Origin: Actinomycetota bacterium
Lineage (GTDB): Bacteria > Actinomycetota > Thermoleophilia > Gaiellales > Gaiellaceae
DNA: 6,616 bases
Reading direction: 5' to 3'
Assembly (NCBI GenBank): GCA_003170995.1
Contig: PMXT01000066.1
Location: 1-6,616 of the forward strand
Position numbers and translations under genes: made by a program. The notes beneath the pieces were generated by a model, which was not told where the DNA came from, ran no database searches, and saw nothing but the letters and a program-made list of their open reading frames with translations. Below, piece by piece: positions 1 to 6,616 of the stretch. The number at the start of each line of letters is the position of its first letter. Position 1 is the first letter of the stretch.

Positions 1-2261
1 GCGAAGGTGCCGCGCACCATCACTTCGTGATTGCCGCGCCGCGAGCCGTAGGAGTTGAAGCTCGAGCGCTCCACTCCATGCTCGAGTAGGTAGACGCCAG
101 CCGGGGAGTCCTCTGCAATCGATCCCGCCGGCGAGATGTGATCGGTCGTGACCGAGTCGCCGAGCACCACCAGGCAGCGCGCACCCTCTATATCGGTGAT
201 CTCCCCGGGCTTGGTGGACATGCCGTCGAAGTAGGGTGGCCGGCGCACGTAGGTCGAACTCTCGTCCCACTCGAAGCGCTCGCCCTCGGAGATGGGAAGC
301 GCACGCCAGCGCTCGTCCCCGGCGAAGACCTCGCGGTAGGCGTAGCCGTAAACCTCTCTGCTCACGCAAGACGCGATCGTGTCGGAGATCTCGCTCGAGC
401 TTGGCCAGATGTCGCGCAGGTACACGTCGTCGCCGTTCGAGTCGCTACCGAGCGGCTCGCTGGTGAGATCGATGTCCATGCGCCCGGTAAGCGCGTAGGC
501 GACGACGAGCAGCGGCGAGGCCAGGTAGTTGGCCTTCACCTCGGCGTGAATGCGCGCCTCGAAGTTTCGGTTCCCCGAAAGAACAGCGCAGGCCACCAGC
601 TCGTGCTCGGCTATGGCGCGCGAGACGGGCGCGGGCAACGGCCCGGAGTTACCGATGCAGGTCGTACAGCCAAAGCCAACGAGGTGGAAGCCCAACTGCT
701 CGAGGTAAGGCGTCAGCCCTGAGCTCTCGTAATAGCGCTGAACAGCGCGCGAGCCGGGCGCGAGGCTCGTCTTTACCCATGGCTTTCGCCGCAGGCCGCG
801 CTCGACGGCCTTCTTCGCCAGCAGCCCGGCCCCGATCATTACTTGCGGGTTCGAGGTGTTCGTACAACTTGTGATTGCGGCGATCACGACGGCACCATGA
901 GAAAGCCAATAGCTCTCTCCGTCGAGCTCGACGAGGCCGCCATCCGGCCGGGCGGTCGAGGTCTGGGGCTCGGGAGCCGGATCGGGCAGCGGCTCGTGCC
1001 CGGGCGTCTGCTCGGCGGTCGGATCGCTGGCCGGGAAGGTTTCGGCGATCGCCTCGTCGAGCGAGCTGCCAGCGAAATCGGCGCCGAAGCTCTCCAGGCT
1101 CTTGCAGAAGGCGTGCTTGGCTCGAGCCAGCGAAACGCGATCCTGCGGCCGGCGCGGCCCGGCGACGCTCGGCTCGACCGCGGCCAGATCGAGCTCGACT
1201 ATCTGCGAGTAGCGCGGCTCCACATCAGGCTCGTGCCAGAGCATGTTCTCTTTGCAGTAGGCCTCGACGAGGCGCACGTGCTCGTCACTACGATCGGTCA
1301 GGCGCATGAAGCGAAGCGTCTCGGCGTCAACCGGGAAGAAGCCGCAGGTCGCTCCGTACTCCGGGGCCATGTTGGCGAGGGTCGCGCGATCGGCAAGCGC
1401 CAGGTCCGAGATCCCGTGACCGAAGTACTCGACAAACTTCCCCACGACGCCCGTCTGGCGCAGCAGCTCGGTCGCGGTGAGAACGAGATCGGTCGCGGTC
1501 ACTCCCTCGCGCAGCTCGCCGCAAAGCCGCATGCCGACAACCTGGGGAACGAGCATCGAGATTGGTTCGCCGAGCATTGCCGCCTCGGCTTCGATGCCGC
1601 CGACGCCCCAACCGAGCACGCCCAGTCCGTTCACCATCGTGGTGTGCGAATCGGTCCCGACGAGCGTGTCCGGGAAAGCCACTCCGTCACGCGATTCCAC
1701 CACTCGGGCCAAGTGCTCGAGGTTGACCTGGTGGACGATACCCATGCTCGGCGGTACCACCTTCGAGCCTGCGAAGGCGCTCTGGCCCCAGCGCAGGAAG
1801 ATATAGCGCTCGCGGTTACGGGCGTACTCCATCTCGCTGTTCCGTTCAAACGCCAGTGGGCTCGCCGACTCGTCGACCTGAACCGAGTGGTCGATAACGA
1901 GCTCGACCGGAAGTCGCGGATCGATCGCACTCGGATCGGCGCCGAGCTCACGCATGGCGTCACGCATCGCGGCCAGATCGACAATCGCAGGAACGCCGGT
2001 GAGATCCTGAAGCAGGACTCGCGCGGGCGTGAACGAGATCTCGTTACGGGGCTTCGAGCTCTCGTTCCAGGACGCAACCGCCTCGACCTCCGCGGTGCTC
2101 GTGACGAATCCCTCGTGGCGAAGGGTGTTCTCCAGCAAAACTCGCAGGGAATAGGGAAGAGTCGCGATCTCGTGCTCGGCGGCCAGCGCATCCAAGCGGA
2201 AGATCACGTGCTCGCTGCCGTCGATCTCTAGTTCGCCGCGGGCTCCGAAAGAGTTGGCCAT
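1..2261 (-). CDS. acnA: Aconitate hydratase (AcnA/IRP-type), 3' end cut by window edge
   Basis: This enzyme interconverts citrate and isocitrate via cis-aconitate in the TCA cycle, in the cytoplasm, using a [4Fe-4S] cluster. The translation aligns by eye with E. coli AcnA along its whole visible length. Landmarks are PARVLLQDLTGVPAIVDLAA near residue 85-105, VGTDSHTTMVNGLG near 202-215, SPEYGATCGFF-like APEYGATCGFFPVDA near 305, ITSCTNTSNP and GCTTCIGNSG. The cluster ligands are C466, C532 and C535, with the same 66- and 3-residue spacing as E. coli C435/C501/C504. LGDSVTTDHISPAG lies near 700. The frame stays open from the ATG to base 1, covering 753 codons; about 170 residues of the C-terminal domain, including the SSRDWA region, are outside. 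The ATG at 2261 gives MANSFGAR, typical of actinobacterial homologues as I recall them. No good Shine-Dalgarno precedes it; GAGGTGG is about 21 bases away. A GTG two codons upstream is an alternative start, and an in-frame TGA lies just beyond it. Confidence 0.97.
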   Translation of the reverse strand, partial: MANSFGARGELEIDGSEHVIFRLDALAAEHEIATLPYSLRVLLENTLRHEGFVTSTAEVEAVASWNESSKPRNEISFTPARVLLQDLTGVPAIVDLAAMRDAMRELGADPSAIDPRLPVELVIDHSVQVDESASPLAFERNSEMEYARNRERYIFLRWGQSAFAGSKVVPPSMGIVHQVNLEHLARVVESRDGVAFPDTLVGTDSHTTMVNGLGVLGWGVGGIEAEAAMLGEPISMLVPQVVGMRLCGELREGVTATDLVLTATELLRQTGVVGKFVEYFGHGISDLALADRATLANMAPEYGATCGFFPVDAETLRFMRLTDRSDEHVRLVEAYCKENMLWHEPDVEPRYSQIVELDLAAVEPSVAGPRRPQDRVSLARAKHAFCKSLESFGADFAGSSLDEAIAETFPASDPTAEQTPGHEPLPDPAPEPQTSTARPDGGLVELDGESYWLSHGAVVIAAITSCTNTSNPQVMIGAGLLAKKAVERGLRRKPWVKTSLAPGSRAVQRYYESSGLTPYLEQLGFHLVGFGCTTCIGNSGPLPAPVSRAIAEHELVACAVLSGNRNFEARIHAEVKANYLASPLLVVAYALTGRMDIDLTSEPLGSDSNGDDVYLRDIWPSSSEISDTIASCVSREVYGYAYREVFAGDERWRALPISEGERFEWDESSTYVRRPPYFDGMSTKPGEITDIEGARCLVVLGDSVTTDHISPAGSIAEDSPAGVYLLEHGVERSSFNSYGSRRGNHEVMVRGTF

Positions 2262-2403
2262 CGCCACGATTCAACCAGAAAGCCACCTCGGAGCCCATTC
2301 CGGTAGAGAGGATCGACTGCGTCGGGCACGCAGACCCGGCGGAGTTGGCTCTGAGAGCTGTCGATCGAGACCGCTGGAGTGCAATGTGTCGGGGCGGGAC
2401 GCG
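2262..2403. other. Spacer between hybrid kinase stop and aconitase start
   Basis: This 142-base non-coding gap separates two minus-strand genes. It contains a perfect 6-bp inverted repeat with a 5-base loop (2317-2333, CTGCGT/ACGCAG), a short 4-bp hairpin (2348-2358), and the 8-bp palindrome TCGATCGA at 2361-2368. None is followed by a T-run on the minus strand, so I see no canonical intrinsic terminator for the kinase. I also see no convincing -35/-10 pair for the aconitase. Either read-through or an unrecognised promoter is possible. Confidence 0.6.
2317..2333 (-). repeat. Short inverted repeat upstream of acnA
   Basis: The arms CTGCGT and ACGCAG pair perfectly around a 5-base loop (CGGGC on the plus strand), 55 bases before the aconitase ATG. 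No T-tract follows on either strand. It could be a weak RNA hairpin in the aconitase leader or a chance palindrome in GC-rich DNA. No function is assigned. Confidence 0.35.
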
Positions 2404-5400
2404 CTATGCGCTCGCCGACTGCTTGTGCTCGTCGCCGCTTCCGCCCGCCTCGAGGACGCCCCGGACCTTGTGCGCAAGCTCCTGCGGCGTGAATGGTTTG
2501 CCGATGAACTCGGCTTCTCCATCGAAGACGCCGTTGTGAACGATCGTCTCGTCGGTGTAGCCGGACATGAACAGCACCCGCGTGGCTGGGCGCGCCTCGG
2601 TGAGAATCTCCGCCAGCTCGCGTCCACTCATTCCTGGCATCACGACATCCGTGACGAGCAGGTCGATCGGTCGATCGAAGGCACCGGAGAGCGAGAGAGC
2701 CTCGTTTCCGCTCGAGCTCTCGAACACCTCGTAGCCAAGGTCGCGCAAGACGCGAGCGATGAGCTGTCGCACCATCTCTTCGTCCTCGACGAGAAGCAGC
2801 GTCTCCGTCCCCCTAGTCTCTCCGAGTGGAGCATCCGCTTCTTCCGCGCCGACGCCCTCTTGGGCGACGGGAAGATACACGCGAAACACGCTTCCCACAC
2901 CAACCTCGCTGGAGACCTGGATCGTGCCGCTCGACTGCTCCACTATGCCGTGCACCGTCGCTAGCCCGAGACCGGTGCCCTCTCCCTGCCCCTTCGTGGT
3001 GAAGAAGGGCTCGAAGATGTGCGGCATCGTCTCGTCGTCTATCCCGTGCCCCGTATCTGAGACCGTCACCACGACGTAGTCGCCAACCGGCGGACCTATT
3101 TTCGTGATCTCGGCCGAGTCGAAGCTGACATTCGCTGTCTCGATCGTGATCTTGCCTCCGTTACGCATCGCGTCGCGAGCGTTGACGACAAGGTTCATGA
3201 TCACCTGCTCGAACTGACTACGATCCGAGCGGATGACGGCGATCTCGGGCTCGAGCTTGGTTGCCAACTCGATGTTCTCGCCGATCAGGCGCTGGAGCAT
3301 CTTCTCCATGTGCCAGATCACCTCGTTCGGACTGAGCATCGCCGGCTGCAGCACCTGACGCCGGCTGAATGCCAGCAGTTGCTGGGTCATCGCCGCCGCC
3401 TGCTCGGCCGCGCGCTTGATCTCCTCTGTGTCGCGGGCCAACGAGCTGGCCGGGTCGAGTTCCGACGCGATCAGCTCGCTGTAGCCGATGATCGCCGTCA
3501 GGATGTTGTTGAAATCGTGCGCAATACCTCCCGCTAAGCGGCCGATTGCCTCCATCTTCTGCGAGTGCAGAAGCTCCGCTTCGAGTTGCCGTCTCTCGGC
3601 CTCGGCCTCACGCTCGGTGCTGATATCGAGCAAGTACCCCTGAACGTAGAGCGGCTTGCCCGACAAGTCGCGCACAACGACGGCTTCGTCGCGAACCCAG
3701 ACTGTGCGCTCGTCCTTTGAAAGCAGGCGGTACTCGAGCGCGATCCTCCCCTTCGCTCCGCTGGTGGCCCGCTCCGCAGTGACACGCTCGCGATCGTCCG
3801 GGTGAATCGCATCCACGAAATTGCCGTATTCCGATGTCCAATCGGCCGGCTGATAACCGAGAATCTCCTCGAGCTGAGGGCTGATATATACCCAGCGTCC
3901 CGACTCGCCCGGGACGTTGATGTAGGTGATCAGCGGTAGCTGCTCGACCAGCAGACGGTAACGAGCCTCGGCTTCGCGCAGCTCTTCCTCGGTGCTGCGG
4001 CGCTCACTGATATCGCGGAAGGTCATCAGGATCGCCTGGAGCTTGCCGTTATCGTCGAGCACCGAACTCGTAGTCCCCTCCACGAAGACCCAGTCTCCGC
4101 GCTTGTGGCGCATGCGTAGCTCAACAATGGCCACACCTCGGCCGGTCATCGCTTGACGAAGTCCGTCGCTGGCACGCTGGACGTCCGAAGGATGAACGAG
4201 GCTGATCGGCGAGACGCCAGCGAGCTCTTCGGGCCCATAGCCAAGCACCTGTTCGTAGGACGGAGAAGCGAAGACGAAACGCCCTATCGGGTCGAATAGC
4301 GCGATCACGTCGTGCGAGTTTTCGACCACGACGCGGTAGAGCTCACGGATTCGCGAGAGTTCCTCCTCGGCGAGCTTGCTCGAGCTCAGGTCGGTGCCAA
4401 TGCTGATGACGCCGATCGTCTCGCCCTCGGCGTTGCGGTGTGGCGCCAGCGAGATCGAGTAGGGGAAGATTGTGCCGTCGCGGCGCCGGCTCTCAGTTTC
4501 GTGGTTGTGGATTTGTTCGCCCTCTGTAGCTCTCTCGATCAGTTCGTTGAAAGCGTCGACCAGAGGCTCCGGAACCGTGGGCAAGACGGTTCCGATTACC
4601 TCGCCGCTCGACCAGCCGAAGATGTTCTCGGCGGCCTCATTCCAGACCGTGATGCAATCCTCGAGATCAATCTCGATGATCGCGACCGGCGAGGCGTCGA
4701 TAACGGCGCTCAGACGCTCGTTCAGCTCTGCGGTGCTGGCACGTGTCGCGCGCGCCGATTCCTCGTACTCGCGATGCTCGATGGCCGAGCCGAGCACGTT
4801 GGCGAGCGAGCGCAAGAAATCGGTATCCACGGCGCTGAATACCCGGCTCTCGACGGTTCGTACGCCTAGCACTCCCCATGGGTGGTCGCGGCCCGGAATC
4901 ACGACGTTGACGGCGCTGACGATGCCCAGCCCGAGTAGGGCTGGAGGCGGATCGAAGCGAGTCTCCTGCGCCAGATTCGTCACGATGACCGGCTCATTCA
5001 CCGACAATGCGTAAAGCGAGAAGGCGTCCGGCGCCATAGCGAAGTCGAGCTCGGAAGCATCCGCCAGAGCGCCGGCCGAGGTGTGCATCGGTAGGAACTC
5101 GCCACCGCGAACGTTCTCGAAGATGGCGACGCGGTCGACTGCCAACGCCTCGGCGGTAGCCGCAGCGGCCTCTTGCATGAGTGCTTCGATATCAGCCTCT
5201 ACTAGAGCGCGCTGACCAAGCCGCGCGACGATCTGCTGCTCGCGCACTCTCGCCCGTAGGTCTTCGATGAGCCTATCGAGTACGCGCCGTGCCTGAAAGA
5301 TCGCGAACGCGAAAAGAGTCAGCGCCGCGGTCATGACAATCCAGTCGACGATCAGACGCGACCGGCTACCGGTGACGAGCGAGGCCGCAATAAAGGAGCC

Positions 5401-5835
5401 CGAAGCCACAATCAACTGCAGCGCGGTGCCGCGTGCCGAAGAGAAGTAGGCCGTGTGCAGAGAGGCTAGGAAGTAGATGATGAAGCCGAGCGTCCAGCTC
5501 CGGGGGTCGGCCCAGATTCCGACCGACGCCAGCGCCGAGACGAGGACTCCGAACGTAGCGGGTGGTGCCAGTCGGCGCGTGGAGCGGGCGAGATACGAAA
5601 AAGCCAGAGCGAACAAGCCAAGCGCGATCCCGAGCGTTACCAACCGCCTGTCGGCCGAGGCGAGCTCGGCCCAAGCAAGGGCGACGAACCCCGCCGCAAT
5701 GGCAATCGCGGCAGAGACACGCGGGGCGCTCTCGATTCGATCTTCCGGATTCGGCGCGAAGACTGCGCTTTGCAGTCGAGAGACTCTGTGACTAAGCCAC
5801 TCGCTGAAAAGAACCATGTTCATCGTCGGCCGCAA
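2404..5835 (-). CDS. Membrane-bound hybrid sensor histidine kinase (6 TM-GAF-PAS-PAS-PAS-HisKA-HATPase-REC)
   Basis: This 1143-residue protein senses a signal, autophosphorylates on histidine and passes the phosphate to its own receiver domain. About six hydrophobic helices with short loops lie at roughly 41-59, 65-83, 95-110, 114-131, 137-155 and 162-181. A coiled coil then leads to a GAF domain (~203-355) and three PAS domains (~371-485, 494-612, 621-742). The HisKA H-box is GGIAHDFNNIL with H773. The ATPase domain has N881/N885 (NLVVNARDAM), DTGHG at 927-931, FEPFFTTK at 941-948 and GEGTGLGL at 951-958. The receiver (~1011-1128) has acidic residues E1017/D1018, phosphoacceptor D1063 (TDVVMPG), S1091 and K1113. 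All catalytic residues are intact. The HDFNN H-box places it with CckA-like (HPK4) kinases. The start is TTG at 5835, chosen because AGAGGGGG lies 7 bases upstream; ATGs at 5823 and 5817 are too far from it. No phosphotransfer or regulator gene adjoins it. The ligand is unknown. Confidence 0.95.
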   Translation of the reverse strand: MRPTMNMVLFSEWLSHRVSRLQSAVFAPNPEDRIESAPRVSAAIAIAAGFVALAWAELASADRRLVTLGIALGLFALAFSYLARSTRRLAPPATFGVLVSALASVGIWADPRSWTLGFIIYFLASLHTAYFSSARGTALQLIVASGSFIAASLVTGSRSRLIVDWIVMTAALTLFAFAIFQARRVLDRLIEDLRARVREQQIVARLGQRALVEADIEALMQEAAAATAEALAVDRVAIFENVRGGEFLPMHTSAGALADASELDFAMAPDAFSLYALSVNEPVIVTNLAQETRFDPPPALLGLGIVSAVNVVIPGRDHPWGVLGVRTVESRVFSAVDTDFLRSLANVLGSAIEHREYEESARATRASTAELNERLSAVIDASPVAIIEIDLEDCITVWNEAAENIFGWSSGEVIGTVLPTVPEPLVDAFNELIERATEGEQIHNHETESRRRDGTIFPYSISLAPHRNAEGETIGVISIGTDLSSSKLAEEELSRIRELYRVVVENSHDVIALFDPIGRFVFASPSYEQVLGYGPEELAGVSPISLVHPSDVQRASDGLRQAMTGRGVAIVELRMRHKRGDWVFVEGTTSSVLDDNGKLQAILMTFRDISERRSTEEELREAEARYRLLVEQLPLITYINVPGESGRWVYISPQLEEILGYQPADWTSEYGNFVDAIHPDDRERVTAERATSGAKGRIALEYRLLSKDERTVWVRDEAVVVRDLSGKPLYVQGYLLDISTEREAEAERRQLEAELLHSQKMEAIGRLAGGIAHDFNNILTAIIGYSELIASELDPASSLARDTEEIKRAAEQAAAMTQQLLAFSRRQVLQPAMLSPNEVIWHMEKMLQRLIGENIELATKLEPEIAVIRSDRSQFEQVIMNLVVNARDAMRNGGKITIETANVSFDSAEITKIGPPVGDYVVVTVSDTGHGIDDETMPHIFEPFFTTKGQGEGTGLGLATVHGIVEQSSGTIQVSSEVGVGSVFRVYLPVAQEGVGAEEADAPLGETRGTETLLLVEDEEMVRQLIARVLRDLGYEVFESSSGNEALSLSGAFDRPIDLLVTDVVMPGMSGRELAEILTEARPATRVLFMSGYTDETIVHNGVFDGEAEFIGKPFTPQELAHKVRGVLEAGGSGDEHKQSASA

Positions 5836-5842
5836 AAGGTAT

Positions 5843-5850
5843 CCCCCTCT
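5843..5850 (-). promoter_or_regulatory. Ribosome binding site deciding the TTG start of the kinase
   Basis: On the minus strand AGAGGGGG ends 7 bases before TTG at 5835. The spacing suits that codon, whereas the nearest ATG (5823) would be 19 bases away. The first in-frame ATG would remove only four residues, so domain calls do not depend on this choice. Confidence 0.6.
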
Positions 5851-5867
5851 CTATCGACAGAAGCGAC

Positions 5868-5889
5868 CCGAAGTCGAATCCGAAGTTGA
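5868..5889. repeat. Short imperfect direct repeat in the kinase leader
   Basis: CCGAAGTCGA (5868-5877) recurs as CCGAAGTTGA (5880-5889), matching at 9 of 10 bases with starts 12 bases apart. It lies between the candidate kinase promoter and its ribosome binding site. It may be a regulator binding site or chance. Confidence 0.35.
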
Positions 5890-5926
5890 GTTCGAGCATT
5901 CGCAGCGCGTGCTGTTCGATGTAGCG

Positions 5927-5954
5927 ATTGTGCGCTCTCGCGGCCGCTTAACAA
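5927..5954 (-). promoter_or_regulatory. Candidate sigma-70-type promoter for the hybrid kinase
   Basis: On the minus strand TTGTTA (5949-5954, 4 of 6 to TTGACA) is followed after 16 bases by CACAAT (5927-5932, 4 of 6 to TATAAT). Transcription would begin near 5920, giving a leader of about 85 bases before the TTG start. The match is moderate and unproven. Confidence 0.3.
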
Positions 5955-6005
5955 AGCCCTAATGCTGGCACAGACGACTCTAACCAGTCAGCGAGCCGAA
6001 CGGGG

Positions 6006-6011
6006 TATAAA
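6006..6011 (+). promoter_or_regulatory. Candidate -10 element for the HtrA-like gene
   Basis: TATAAA on the plus strand matches the -10 consensus at 5 of 6 bases and would start transcription about 38 bases before the ATG. There is no recognisable TTGACA-like box at 16-18 bases upstream. It would need an activator or an alternative sigma factor, or it is a chance A/T run. Confidence 0.3.
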
Positions 6012-6041
6012 GCTAGCCTGCCCATCAAATCGAGACTCGGG

Positions 6042-6049
6042 AAAGGGGA
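6042..6049 (+). promoter_or_regulatory. Ribosome binding site of the HtrA-like gene
   Basis: AAAGGGGA ends 6 bases before the ATG at 6056. It is purine-rich and correctly spaced, which supports that ATG as the start. Confidence 0.65.
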
Positions 6050-6055
6050 TTACAC

Positions 6056-6616
6056 ATGAAGTCGAGGTCGCGCGGAATCGCGGTAGCTCTGAGCGTTCTT
6101 CTAGCAGGCGCCGTCGGGGGCGGGATTGCGCTCGGTCTGGCATCCGCCTTAGGCGGCCTGAGCACCACGACGATCGTGAATCGTAATGTGGAAACACCGA
6201 CTTCGCCCCAGACGTCAGCCGTAACAGGCGGTACGGCGCTCACGACTTCTGCGATCTACAAACGTACCTCCCCCGGCGTCGTGCAGGTCACGAGCACGTC
6301 GATCGTAAAAGGCCAGGCAAACCCCTTCTTCCAGCTACCGGCGCAAAAACAGGAGGCTCTCGGCTCTGGTTTTGTGATCGACAAGCAGGGTCATATCGTC
6401 ACCAACTATCACGTCATCGCGGGCGCCGCCTCGATCGAGATCTTGTTCTCGAACGACGTTACGACCAAGGCGATAGTGGTCGGCACCGACAAGTCAACCG
6501 ATCTCGCTGTGCTCAAGGTGAACATTTCTCCCAGTGCCCTGACCCCGCTCTCGTTTGGCGACTCTTCGACGGCAGAAGTCGGGAATCCCGTGGTGGCCAT
6601 CGGCAACCCGTTCGGC
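6056..6616 (+). CDS. HtrA/DegP-type trypsin-like serine protease, 3' end cut by window edge
   Basis: The visible 187 codons encode the N-terminal half of an S1C-family protease, which degrades or refolds damaged proteins outside the cytoplasmic membrane. A short basic tail (MKSRSR) precedes a hydrophobic, glycine-rich segment at ~8-35. This is probably an uncleaved signal anchor, because no clear signal-peptidase AXA site follows. A Thr/Ser-rich linker runs to about residue 65. The protease domain begins at IYKRTSPGVVQVTS. The motifs LGSGFVID (102-109), TNYHVIAGA with catalytic H119, and TDLAVLKV with catalytic D149 are present, as is VGNPVVAIGNPFG at the edge. The catalytic serine (GNSGGP) and any PDZ domain would lie downstream of the window, so activity cannot be confirmed. 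The ATG is supported by a good ribosome binding site. It is transcribed divergently from the hybrid kinase. Confidence 0.93.
   Translation, partial: MKSRSRGIAVALSVLLAGAVGGGIALGLASALGGLSTTTIVNRNVETPTSPQTSAVTGGTALTTSAIYKRTSPGVVQVTSTSIVKGQANPFFQLPAQKQEALGSGFVIDKQGHIVTNYHVIAGAASIEILFSNDVTTKAIVVGTDKSTDLAVLKVNISPSALTPLSFGDSSTAEVGNPVVAIGNPFG

Larger units (their letters stand above)
5836..6055. other. Divergent intergenic region between hybrid kinase and HtrA-like protease
   Basis: This 220-base region lies between the start codons of two divergently transcribed genes and must carry both promoters, or one shared regulatory region. It is visibly richer in A/T at 5948-5963 and 6006-6011 than its surroundings. 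It holds the two ribosome binding sites, one candidate -35/-10 pair on the minus strand, a TATAAA on the plus strand, and a short direct repeat at 5868-5889. I see no small gene in it. Confidence 0.75.

Noticed and set aside
843..2231. A 462-codon open frame on the plus strand, antisense to aconitase, with another at 138-722
   Set aside because: It is in exact codon register with the aconitase gene. Stops in that antisense frame require TTA, CTA or TCA sense codons, which are rare in GC-rich genes. The product is Arg/Gly/His-rich with no recognisable domain, whereas the minus strand encodes a clear aconitase.
2317..2333. The inverted repeat as an intrinsic terminator of the kinase gene
   Set aside because: The stem is only 6 bp and no T-run follows on the transcribed strand.
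2661..2680. Repeated GGTCGATC/TCGATCGA motif
   Set aside because: It encodes DRPID of the receiver domain and follows from Asp/Arg/Ile codons in GC-rich DNA rather than a separate site.
2254..2964. A 236-codon plus-strand open frame over the end of the kinase and the spacer
   Set aside because: It lies antisense to the receiver and ATPase domains, shows no domain, and overlaps the aconitase start. It is a shadow of the kinase gene.
3590..4740. Possible internal duplication of PAS-coding DNA
   Set aside because: The three PAS domains share a fold and linker style (S/TEEEL-type helices) but diverge strongly in sequence. I see no extended nucleotide repeat, so a recent duplication is not supported.
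1..5835. Very frequent GAGCTC/CTCGAG hexamers across the window
   Set aside because: They follow from GAG (Glu) and CTC (Leu) as preferred codons in Glu/Leu-rich proteins, and show no regular spacing.
5941..5953. TTAACA on the plus strand as the -35 box for the HtrA-like gene
   Set aside because: No -10-like hexamer occurs 16-18 bases downstream, and the TATAAA at 6006 is over 50 bases away.

Overview
The window holds two partial genes and one complete gene. It looks like chromosomal DNA from a GC-rich bacterium (roughly 60% GC by eye). The aconitase begins MANSFGAR and carries an extended linker, and the protease is an HtrA-like protein with a single membrane anchor. Together these suggest a high-GC Gram-positive, possibly a deep-branching actinobacterium such as Thermoleophilia. 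That placement is inferred from remembered protein style, not from a search.

Layout. Positions 1-2261 (minus strand) encode the first ~753 residues of an AcnA-type aconitate hydratase; the C-terminal swivel domain lies beyond the left edge. A 142-bp spacer (2262-2403) has only weak hairpins. Positions 2404-5835 (minus strand) encode a complete 1143-residue hybrid sensor histidine kinase: about six membrane helices, GAF, three PAS domains, HisKA, HATPase and receiver. Its start is TTG, supported by a well-placed G-rich ribosome binding site. A 220-bp divergent intergenic region (5836-6055) has candidate promoters for both sides. Positions 6056-6616 (plus strand) encode the first 187 residues of a membrane-anchored HtrA/DegP-type serine protease; the catalytic serine and any PDZ domain lie beyond the right edge.

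How the genes relate. The aconitase is TCA-cycle housekeeping. The hybrid kinase is an orphan here: no response regulator or phosphotransfer protein is encoded beside it, so its output must be elsewhere. The divergent protease would work outside the membrane in protein quality control. A shared intergenic region makes co-regulation of kinase and protease possible, but nothing seen proves it. The kinase and aconitase point the same way and could be read through, but the spacer is long enough for a separate promoter.

I found no RNA genes, mobile elements, CRISPR arrays or clear novel system. This looks like an ordinary core-genome region, and the findings are modest.
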